IMG/VR virus record: IMGVR_UViG_3300015371_001843
Coordinates: 1 to 21,990 of that record
Length of the DNA stretch: 21,990 nt
Direction: 5' to 3' (one strand)
From: a virus
Position numbers and translations under genes: made by a program
The notes under the pieces: generated by a model
Database searches by the model: none
Seen by the model: the letters and a program-made list of their open reading frames with translations, nothing else
What the model was told of the DNA's origin: nothing
Shown: positions 16,452 to 21,990 of the stretch, in pieces
How positions within the stretch are numbered: the first letter of the stretch is position 1
How the letters are laid out: each line of letters begins with the position of its first letter

Positions 16452-17965
16452 CTTCCACGCCAGATAACCGGATGAATGGACGATCCCTCAAAGCGCATCG
16501 AGAGATACTTGGAGGTGACTCTGTGGCCGGTGATGTAGGGCCCCGGTAGGCCGATATCAATTATGTCCTGCTGCCCGGAGAGCTGGCGCTTCTCGCCCGA
16601 CTTGCTGTAGCCCACCTTGACCGTTATCTCCTGTATTTTGGGCTTTTGCTCGAACCGATGCTCAATGGAATTGACGGTTGCCATATTGGCGCCGCCGCCG
16701 AGCGGAGTGAGCCCGGTCTCCGCAACAAAGTCGATCGGGGTGCCGTTATCGGTCTCGCCGGTAAACGTGTGCGCCTGTCCGGTCGATTCCCCGCCGAGGA
16801 TGGTGCGGAGCACGTTTCCCTGGCCGAGCTCGCCGAGCGTCTTGGTGATCGAGCCGAGAGGCACGGTCAACTGGCCGAGCGTGAGCGGCGTAATGAGCCT
16901 GACGTACTCGCCCGCGGTGAATTTCTTTGTCCCCCACTTGAGCGGCTGGATGGCGCCGGTCTGCTCCTTGATGATGACTCCCTTATCGGGCTCCCCTGAG
17001 CCGCCCCGCTGCGGATAGACCAAAAGTATCTCGCGGTACTTGGCGTCGTAGGCCATCCAGGAGCGCCCGATCGCGGAGAAGTCCATGGTCTCTGCGAGAT
17101 ACACTCGCGCATGATCGCCGCCGAAGTCCGACACCGCATCGAGGGTGTAAATCTTTAGCTTGCCGTTAAGCGCAAGATAGACCAGGGCGCCGTTGCCGAG
17201 TTTCACATAGCCCAGAGTGGAAGCGGCCCCTTCGTCTTTCGGCACCGCAATGTAGTCGAATCGGAAAGGATCAACACCGCCCTGCGCGGAGGCGCGGTGG
17301 ACCGCATCGCTCTTGATGATCGCGCCGACGAGATTTCCCATCTCTTCCATGATGACGATTTCGCCCGCGGTATCGGCGTGTAAAACCACCTGCACGCTGC
17401 CCCAGCCGCTGTCGGGATCGTTAAAGGTCGAGGTATCGGTTGCCACGGGCGAGACCGTGCTGCCGGTTTTTAGGTTCCCGAGGATGACGTGGTTATTGAG
17501 GATCATCATGCAGCGGGCAACGGGCGGAGAGCCGCCGATGTCCAAGTATCCCGGCGCCACTCCGTCCCATTTTTTCGGCGGGTCCTTTGCATTGACGCCT
17601 AACAGCAGCGTGCCGCCCGCCTTCTGAAACACGCGAAACACCTGCTGCTCGGTGCTTGCGGTGAGCGCGGTGCCTGTAATCGCCGTCCAAACCCCAGTGC
17701 TGAAATTAAAAGACTTCCAGCCCGCGATCGTGGCGCCGACTAATCGAAGCAGGCCGTCACTGTGATCGAAGTGGATAAACCCGGTCGGGCGAGCTCCCAG
17801 AGAGTTCCCGTAGGCCGTGAGCCCGTCGCGCGTGCGAAAGTCGCGGTCGCGTAGAATGAAATTCTCGCTCTCAGATAATCCGTCCGGGCCGATCCGCTCC
17901 CGGTCGGTTGCCGCAAATAGGCCCAGCGTCGGGACTGGAATAGGTATGGGAGCGCCAGCGGCCAT
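16415..17965 (-). CDS. Tail nozzle/stopper protein, P22 gp10-like (516 aa)
   Basis: The ATG at 17963-17965 follows the previous TAA by one base. The opening has a Pro-rich start and then DRERIGPDGLSESENFILRD and the downstream RTRDGL. This is the usual beginning of podovirus nozzle or packaged-DNA-stabilisation proteins. The rest is beta-rich with repeated short strands (GFIHFDHSDGLLRLVGATIA, AYDAKYREILLVYPQ), which suits a beta-propeller. The C-terminus is basic (VRRGRWR). The protein would close the portal-adaptor channel and form the tail tip. Its place after the adaptor supports this. I am confident of the nozzle/hub role, less so of the exact family. Confidence 0.75.
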   Translation of the reverse strand: MAAGAPIPIPVPTLGLFAATDRERIGPDGLSESENFILRDRDFRTRDGLTAYGNSLGARPTGFIHFDHSDGLLRLVGATIAGWKSFNFSTGVWTAITGTALTASTEQQVFRVFQKAGGTLLLGVNAKDPPKKWDGVAPGYLDIGGSPPVARCMMILNNHVILGNLKTGSTVSPVATDTSTFNDPDSGWGSVQVVLHADTAGEIVIMEEMGNLVGAIIKSDAVHRASAQGGVDPFRFDYIAVPKDEGAASTLGYVKLGNGALVYLALNGKLKIYTLDAVSDFGGDHARVYLAETMDFSAIGRSWMAYDAKYREILLVYPQRGGSGEPDKGVIIKEQTGAIQPLKWGTKKFTAGEYVRLITPLTLGQLTVPLGSITKTLGELGQGNVLRTILGGESTGQAHTFTGETDNGTPIDFVAETGLTPLGGGANMATVNSIEHRFEQKPKIQEITVKVGYSKSGEKRQLSGQQDIIDIGLPGPYITGHRVTSKYLSMRFEGSSIHPVIWRGSYVDAVRRGRWR

Positions 17966-17966
17966 T

Positions 17967-18740
17967 TTATCTTAGCCTGTGGACCTCGAAGCCCACGCCC
18001 GACACGCTGTTGGATATCGACGCGCCGCTCCACTGAACGTCCACTTGAAGGTTCTTTATTTGCGTTGTGTCCTCGGCCAAAAGCGCCACGCGATGTAGCG
18101 TCCAGGTATTCGTGATGCCGCCCCAGGTGAGGGAGGCCGCTTCGGCGCCAACCCCGGCGATAAGACTTAAACACTGGGAGTTGGTGACACCGCGGTTGGC
18201 TAGGCGAAATCCGAGCGTGATTCCGAAATTGGCCTGGGTAATGCCGCTGTTGTTGTTCAGTACCGGCGTCAGCGCCAGCGCGTTTCCGAAGATGATCCGA
18301 AACGTAAGGCTTGCGCCGTTCAGAATGGTATTGACGAAGGCATTGATATGGCCCTCGACAATCCCATCGACGCCAAGGTAATTGGCCGGCACTCCGGTAG
18401 TGTAAAATGACGATATCGCCGCGGTGTTAAAGACCGTCACCCCGCCGCCGCCCGCAAGGCTTACGGGAACGCGCCGTACCGCGCCGTCATGGTACTTGAG
18501 CACAAAGCCGTTGCGCCCGAATTCGCCTAGCGCTGCGGGATCGCCGCCGAGCTCCTGAAAGACCGCTTTGGTGAGGCCGCTTGCCGTAGCTCCGAACATT
18601 GCCGCCGCAATCTGGGTGTCGATCGGGATGCCGAGAAGGTCACAGAGCGCCTTTTCCAGGTCGCTAACCTTGTCGTCCACCTGATCGCCCGTGGTGGCAT
18701 TGGTCATTCGGACCGACTGTAGGGAGTTCGGTAAGCTCAT
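17967..18740 (-). CDS. Beta-rich structural protein, possible neck or head fibre (257 aa)
   Basis: ATG at 18738-18740 with GGGG upstream, 4 nt after the adaptor stop. Residues 14-40 form a short amphipathic helix that may trimerise (DDKVSDLEKALCDLLGI). Residues 75-90 (FVLKYHDGAVRRVPVSL) lead into a Gly turn. The C-terminal part (about 95-257) is beta-rich, with FRIIFGNALALTP, LGFRLANRG and a closing GVGFEVHRLR, as in jelly-roll modules of virion decorations. I know no named family. The gene sits between adaptor and nozzle, which favours a neck, collar or head-fibre protein over an enzyme. Confidence 0.6.
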   Translation of the reverse strand: MSLPNSLQSVRMTNATTGDQVDDKVSDLEKALCDLLGIPIDTQIAAAMFGATASGLTKAVFQELGGDPAALGEFGRNGFVLKYHDGAVRRVPVSLAGGGGVTVFNTAAISSFYTTGVPANYLGVDGIVEGHINAFVNTILNGASLTFRIIFGNALALTPVLNNNSGITQANFGITLGFRLANRGVTNSQCLSLIAGVGAEAASLTWGGITNTWTLHRVALLAEDTTQIKNLQVDVQWSGASISNSVSGVGFEVHRLR

Positions 18741-18744
18741 TTAA

Positions 18745-19458
18745 TTACCCCGGATAATCCGAAACGGGCTGACGCGCGGTGGTGCGCGAGCGGGCGTCCT
18801 CGATCTCCATGTTGCGGGCGATCTTGTCGGCCTTCTCCATCCAGAGCCCGACGCGCTCGTCCTCGAACCCCCACTTGGTCGCCTCCACCAGCCCCGCGTA
18901 AAGAAGATAGTCCCACGCCTGCTTGGTGAACTCGTTTTCGGGCTCCTGCTCGGTTAAGTCGGGCGGGAGGCCCCACCAGTTGCGATAAATGGTAAAGACG
19001 CGGTTAGGAACGGGCCCAAGCTGGATTTTCCCCGCCCAGACCGTATAGATACGCGGCTCGCCTAAATCGGCCTCGCCAAAGGCGCCCTGGCCCATTGGCT
19101 GCTGAAACGTGGATCCGAACAGGCCCGAGGCCGGAAAGGTCTTATCGAAGGTGTCTTTGTCGGTGTAGCCGATCCAGGTGGTGTCGCTACTACTGCTGCT
19201 GTTTGTGGTGTACCAGAAACTGCGCGGCTTGGACCATCCTTCCGGAGTATCGTAGTCGCGGATATGAAGGCGAGTTCTGAAGGTGTCTGAGCGTTCGGTA
19301 AAGCGGGTCTCTCCTGGCCTGCACCAGTCCCGCATTACGACATTGATGATTTCCGCGGCGCTTGCTTGATCTAACTCATTGAGCGTGATGCCGAGCCATC
19401 GGTGCAGCATCCCAGGCAGGCCGGGAGCCCCGATCAAATCTAAAAGGGTTTTCGCCAT
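18745..19458 (-). CDS. Head-tail adaptor protein (237 aa)
   Basis: ATG at 19456-19458, with no clear SD. The N-terminal helices (residues 1-45, ASAAEIINVVMRDWCRPGE) are followed by a beta-rich middle (about 55-170) and a C-terminal helix pair (about 180-235: LTEQEPENEFTKQAWDYLLY, EATKWGFEDERVGLW). The final pattern of Asn-Glu, Trp/Leu-rich helix and ERVxLW is what I know from podovirus adaptor proteins of the SU10/P22 gp4 type. Those form a ring between portal and nozzle. The order adaptor, neck candidate, nozzle agrees with this role. Confidence 0.7.
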   Translation of the reverse strand: MAKTLLDLIGAPGLPGMLHRWLGITLNELDQASAAEIINVVMRDWCRPGETRFTERSDTFRTRLHIRDYDTPEGWSKPRSFWYTTNSSSSSDTTWIGYTDKDTFDKTFPASGLFGSTFQQPMGQGAFGEADLGEPRIYTVWAGKIQLGPVPNRVFTIYRNWWGLPPDLTEQEPENEFTKQAWDYLLYAGLVEATKWGFEDERVGLWMEKADKIARNMEIEDARSRTTARQPVSDYPG

Positions 19459-19465
19459 TCATGGA

Positions 19466-19714
19466 TTACCGATCGAGTTTCCCACCTACCGAGGTGCTCA
19501 ATTTGGAGGGCGTCAAAAGTGGCTGGCGCTTGTTTCTGACAACGGCGTCCTTACTGCGCCCGTTCCCGGAGCTATCGGTGACTCCGCCCGACTCTACGCG
19601 GGTGACGGATAGCTTCGAGGTTTTCTTTCGCGGCGGCTTGGCGATGCCGGTATCGACATGGCGATACTTCTTAACGTCGCTCGAAAGCCCTCTTGCCCCA
19701 GCGAGCCGCGACAC
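19466..19714 (-). CDS. Small basic paralogue 4 of four (82 aa)
   Basis: GTG start at 19712-19714, one base after the stop of paralogue 3. It opens MSRLAGARGLSSDVKKYRHV, matching the shared pattern M-S/P-R-hydrophobic-x3-R-x4-DV-x2-Y/F. A second shared block, VTRVESGGV, pairs it with paralogue 3 (VVRVEAGGV). The rest is basic and low in aromatic residues, probably disordered. I know no function. It directly precedes the adaptor gene. Confidence 0.65.
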   Translation of the reverse strand: MSRLAGARGLSSDVKKYRHVDTGIAKPPRKKTSKLSVTRVESGGVTDSSGNGRSKDAVVRNKRQPLLTPSKLSTSVGGKLDR

Positions 19715-19715
19715 G

Positions 19716-19958
19716 TTACACCCCTACCGCGTGCCCGCTCGTGACGCGGACCTTCTTCATTACCGTCTTGCCGCGAGAAGGAGAGCCGGTGCCCTTTACC
19801 GGATGGCTATTGACGCCGCCCGCTTCTACGCGCACTACCCCGTCTTTTAGCTTGGTGCTCTTTACTTGGGGCTTGCCGGCCGTTCCGGTATCCACCGCGC
19901 CGCTCATGTACTTGCGCACGTCCTTTTTCTGCGCGCGCACATCGTTTAGTCTTGGCAT
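19716..19958 (-). CDS. Small basic paralogue 3 of four (80 aa)
   Basis: ATG at 19956-19958. The SD (AGGAG) lies inside the 3' end of the upstream HNH gene, 11 nt from the ATG. It opens MPRLNDVRAQKKDVRKYMSG, the shared N-terminal motif with Pro in place of Ser, and has VVRVEAGGV at about residues 41-49. The tail is Lys/Gly-rich. It is closest to paralogue 4. Function unknown. Confidence 0.65.
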   Translation of the reverse strand: MPRLNDVRAQKKDVRKYMSGAVDTGTAGKPQVKSTKLKDGVVRVEAGGVNSHPVKGTGSPSRGKTVMKKVRVTSGHAVGV

Positions 19959-19963
19959 TTGGT

Positions 19964-20452
19964 TTACGCTCCTGGCACCTGGGCCTTTTTATTCCAGGGA
20001 ATTCGTGACTTGTGTTCCCTGATTGTTTTGCGACGATGACAATTCGGGCAAAGCGTCACGAGGTTGTTCGGGTCGTGTGCGAGTTCTGGGGATTGGCATC
20101 TTGGGATGATGTGATCGACTTCCATTATTTCTACTTCTCTAAAACCGCATATTTGGCAGGTGTAGTCATCCCTAATGAGTGCCTGCGTTTTCCAGTATCT
20201 CCAGCCTCCGCCGTTCCAGTGATGATTGACTGGCCCTTTGCCGCGTGACATTCGCGCCCGCGACTCGGGGTTCATTTTCTTGTGGCCTTTTCTCAGCGCT
20301 TGTTTGTGAGCTTCCGACAATGGCCGCGACATTCTGGCACGAGACGCCGCGCTCATGTTCTCGAAACCCTTTCTCAATGCCTGTTTGTGCGCTTCTGATA
20401 AGACCCTCGCTAGATTCTTATTTTTTTCCCGCATATCGCGGTATTTTACCAC
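19964..20452 (-). CDS. HNH endonuclease with two NUMOD3-like repeats (162 aa)
   Basis: Read in operon orientation. The start is GTG 20450-20452 or ATG at 20432-20434. Either way it overlaps paralogue 2 and has no clear SD. Two near-identical ~25-residue repeats (LSEAHKQALRKG) resemble NUMOD3 DNA-binding motifs of homing endonucleases. The C-terminal HNH is complete: C99-x2-C102, V-D113-H114, N130 and C135-x2-C138-H139. Zinc is likely bound by the four cysteines. It sits between paralogues 2 and 3 and carries the SD of paralogue 3 in its last codons. It is probably a mobile homing gene. A terminase-linked HNH is less likely at this location. Confidence 0.85.
   Translation of the reverse strand: MVKYRDMREKNKNLARVLSEAHKQALRKGFENMSAASRARMSRPLSEAHKQALRKGHKKMNPESRARMSRGKGPVNHHWNGGGWRYWKTQALIRDDYTCQICGFREVEIMEVDHIIPRCQSPELAHDPNNLVTLCPNCHRRKTIREHKSRIPWNKKAQVPGA
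20246..20401 (-). repeat. Two tandem 25-residue repeats in the HNH protein
   Basis: Residues 18-42 and 45-69 both start LSEAHKQALRKG and end SRARMS, with small changes between. At the DNA level they are similar but not identical, so the duplication is not brand new. Confidence 0.75.
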
Positions 20453-20642
20453 GATGCTTGTCGAGTTTGTTGATTAATGCCCCAATCGCCGCTCCTTTCC
20501 CCTTGGCCGCTTCAATTCGCGCAAAATTTCCGGTCGTACCTTTTTGACCAAGCGCTTTAACAATACCTTTGCCCTGCGGCTTTGGCTTTCGATACGAGGC
20601 CACATCCACGCTGGTGACGCGGCCCCCTTTCACCCGGCTCAT
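20418..20642 (-). CDS. Small basic paralogue 2 of four (74 aa)
   Basis: ATG at 20640-20642 with an AGGAG-containing SD and an ATGA overlap with paralogue 1. It opens MSRVKGGRVTSVDVASYRKP, close to paralogue 1. The rest is Lys/Gly-rich, with a helix around 45-62 (ARIEAAKGKGAAIGALINKL). Function unknown. The charge and size could suit a DNA- or capsid-interior-binding role. Confidence 0.65.
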   Translation of the reverse strand: MSRVKGGRVTSVDVASYRKPKPQGKGIVKALGQKGTTGNFARIEAAKGKGAAIGALINKLDKHRGKIPRYAGKK

Positions 20643-20893
20643 CTCCCACTCCTTCCTCTGCCTCTCATGCCGCCACCACCCATCATGCCGCCACCCATCA
20701 TATCGGTGTCCTGCTCGGGCATGGTGGTATCGCCTGCGCCCTCGTCCATCCCGCCTGCGTCCATCGGCATTGGCCGCGCCGTTGGCGTTACCTTCTTGGC
20801 TGGGAATCCCTTTTTCTTAAACGGAGGGGCCTTTTTTTTGGTAAACGCAGCTACGTCCATGCTGCTCGCGCGTGCTCCCTTGATTCGGCTCAT
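20639..20893 (-). CDS. Small basic paralogue 1 of four (84 aa)
   Basis: ATG at 20891-20893, overlapping the previous stop as ATGA. An AAGGAG lies only 2 nt upstream, which is shorter than ideal. It opens MSRIKGARASSMDVAAFTKK, then a Lys/Pro-rich basic part and a Met/Gly/Asp-rich tail (about 42-84). The tail is low-complexity and its sequence is not shared by the other three paralogues. Function unknown. Confidence 0.65.
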   Translation of the reverse strand: MSRIKGARASSMDVAAFTKKKAPPFKKKGFPAKKVTPTARPMPMDAGGMDEGAGDTTMPEQDTDMMGGGMMGGGGMRGRGRSGR

Positions 20894-21204
20894 TTCTCCT
20901 TACCCCCTGTTATCATCTGGCCCTTGCGGGTCATTTTGTTGCTCATGGTGCCGCGGGCGCCCTGGACCGCGATCGGCCCCTCTTCCTCGACGGGCGGCTC
21001 CGATAATGCCGCCTTCGCCTCGATCTCTTTCATTGCGGCGATCTCTTCGGCGGTCTCTACCGGATGAATGAACACCCCGTAGCCGTCCGACCCCTCGATC
21101 AAGCGCTGCACGTCCGGGTCGTCGGTGGCAAACAGGCCGTTTACAAAGTAGTGGTTGCGGATGGAGTAGGATTTGAATTTGTTGCAAATGTATGAACGCT
21201 TCAC
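20890..21204 (-). CDS. Small hypothetical phage protein (about 104 aa)
   Basis: I prefer GTG 21202-21204 because GGAG lies 9 nt upstream. ATG 21217-21219 (109 aa) has no SD. It opens KRSYICNKFKSY, has a compact N-terminal part with DPDVQRLIEGSDGYGVFI (about 30-47) and ends in an acidic Glu-rich and then a basic tail. I recall similar short proteins near phage capsid genes, but no function. It ends in the ATGA overlap with paralogue 1. Before the HNH insertion it would have directly followed the glycosyltransferase gene. Confidence 0.6.
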   Translation of the reverse strand: MKRSYICNKFKSYSIRNHYFVNGLFATDDPDVQRLIEGSDGYGVFIHPVETAEEIAAMKEIEAKAALSEPPVEEEGPIAVQGARGTMSNKMTRKGQMITGGKEK

Positions 21205-21210
21205 TATAAT
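21182..21210 (+). promoter_or_regulatory. Sigma-70-like promoter for the 211-aa HNH gene
   Basis: TTGCAA (21182-21187) and a perfect TATAAT (21205-21210) are separated by 17 bp. The start site would fall near 21217, at the ATG of the endonuclease, so the transcript would be nearly leaderless. The -35 matches consensus at 4 of 6 positions. Confidence 0.55.
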
Positions 21211-21217
21211 GATCTCC

Positions 21218-21853
21218 ATGGCTGGCGGTCGTTTATGGACTCCCGAAGAAGATCGGTTTCTAAGGCACAATCGAGAACAGATGACGCTCGCCCAACTGGG
21301 AGAAAAGCTTGGCCGTTCCTGGAGGTCGATAAACGTTCGGTGCTCAAAGCTGGGTATCGTAATCTATCGCCCCTGGACAGAACATGACGAGAAGGTTTTG
21401 CGGGACTACTACCAAAAGATGTCTCTCCGTAAGTTAGCTGCCGATTTGCACCGTACCGAAGTGGCCGTTCGACAAAGATATTTTGAACTTGGCCTCGTGT
21501 CATTTCATCACTACCCCAAAGGAACCAAGTGCGCCGTTAGGGATTGCACCTCCGACCGAGAACAAGGTCCGTGGTGCCGCCTGCATTATCACCGCTGGTA
21601 CCGCGGTGGTGATCCTGGAGAACCTGATAGAAGGCGGGCGCGGCATGGCGAAGGCAAGGGACGCCGGCAGGCTGTTTGCAACGGCAAGAAAGCATACAAA
21701 TATCGAGTAGAGTGGGAAAAGATTCACGGTCCAATTCCTGCGGGCTATCTTATTCATCACAAAAACGAGAACCCCAAAGACGACTCCCCCGACAATCTTC
21801 AACTTGTCACTCGCGCCGAACATGCGCGTCTCCACAGCAAAAAGCATCAGTAA
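21218..21853 (+). CDS. Free-standing HNH homing endonuclease with tandem SANT/Myb-like domains (211 aa)
   Basis: It is opposite to the operon. I chose ATG 21218 because it sits just after a promoter-like element. TTG 21173 and ATG 21209 are upstream options. Residues 7-47 (WTPEEDRFLRHN) and 53-93 (WTEHDEKVLRDY) are two SANT/Myb-like helix-turn-helix repeats. A zinc-finger-like block follows (C105, C110, C120, H123, then HYHRWYRGGDP). The HNH is GYLIHHKNENPKDDSPDNLQ (177-196) with H202. This family is common in phages. It should bind DNA through the N-terminal repeats and cut or nick it. Its 3' end overlaps the glycosyltransferase stop by 7 nt. Confidence 0.85.
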   Translation: MAGGRLWTPEEDRFLRHNREQMTLAQLGEKLGRSWRSINVRCSKLGIVIYRPWTEHDEKVLRDYYQKMSLRKLAADLHRTEVAVRQRYFELGLVSFHHYPKGTKCAVRDCTSDREQGPWCRLHYHRWYRGGDPGEPDRRRARHGEGKGRRQAVCNGKKAYKYRVEWEKIHGPIPAGYLIHHKNENPKDDSPDNLQLVTRAEHARLHSKKHQ

Positions 21854-21990
21854 ACCTTCTTGCCTATATGGCCGCTCACGATCCCGTCGTCGCGGATTAC
21901 CTTCAGCCCTGTCGCTCTAGCTTTTTGGAGAAAATAAACGTCCTCGCCGGTCGGGTATTCACAACGAAATCGCGGCTTTTCCACTTTCTT
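21847..21990 (-). CDS. C-terminus of a GT2-like glycosyltransferase (5' end outside window)
   Basis: Forty-seven residues and a TGA at 21847-21849 are visible. The piece has YPTGEDVYFLQKARATGLKV, then RDDG and GHIG, and ends KVY. The order ED-x2-F, an Ala-x3-Gly-x-x-V turn, Asp and GH is the usual C-terminal part of GT-A fold family 2 glycosyltransferases, where the Asp and His help bind the metal and nucleotide sugar. The rest is outside the window, so the substrate cannot be judged. Phage enzymes of this type may modify virion or host surface sugars. Confidence 0.6.
   Translation of the reverse strand, partial: KKVEKPRFRCEYPTGEDVYFLQKARATGLKVIRDDGIVSGHIGKKVY

Noticed and set aside
1-21990. 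tRNA, CRISPR, insertion sequence or attachment site
   Set aside because: No cloverleaf-like gene, spaced direct repeats, transposase or terminal inverted repeats were seen by eye.

Overview
The window looks like the late (virion) gene block of a tailed dsDNA phage or prophage with a short, podovirus-type tail. Evidence for this is a head-tail adaptor-like protein, a P22 gp10-like nozzle/stopper protein, a run of Ala/Gly/Gln-rich proteins resembling internal ejection proteins, a giant polyvalent methyltransferase-helicase protein, and a fibre-like protein. The DNA is fairly GC-rich, with mostly Shine-Dalgarno starts and very tight gene packing. I cannot name the host or a close relative from sequence alone. 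There are no tRNA, rRNA or CRISPR features and no gene-free gaps above 300 bases.

Layout: almost everything is read on the minus strand, right to left. At the right edge is the C-terminus of a GT2-like glycosyltransferase. Next come a small unknown protein and four small basic proteins that share one N-terminal motif. Then come the adaptor, a beta-rich structural candidate, the nozzle, a small unknown protein, a GNAT-like protein, a putative ejection protein, a cupin, a Gly/Ala-rich hydrophobic protein and a 403-aa putative ejection protein. The 3832-aa giant follows, and a secreted-looking tail-fibre-like protein runs off the left edge. Many neighbours overlap by 4 nt or abut, so the block probably acts as one translationally coupled operon.

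Three HNH-family endonucleases from three different families interrupt this block. Two are on the opposite strand and have promoter-like sequences. One is in operon orientation and splits the array of small paralogues.

The giant protein carries an N6-adenine-type methyltransferase, a SNF2-like helicase and a long C-terminal region with a membrane-like segment. By analogy with P1 DarB and other phage large polyvalent proteins it may be packaged and injected with the genome to protect it. Nested inside it, in the +1 frame, is a 118-codon ORF with its own Shine-Dalgarno, strong GC3 bias and a resemblance to TnpV. In the same stretch the giant's own frame is low-complexity linker. This overprinted gene is the most unusual item in the window.
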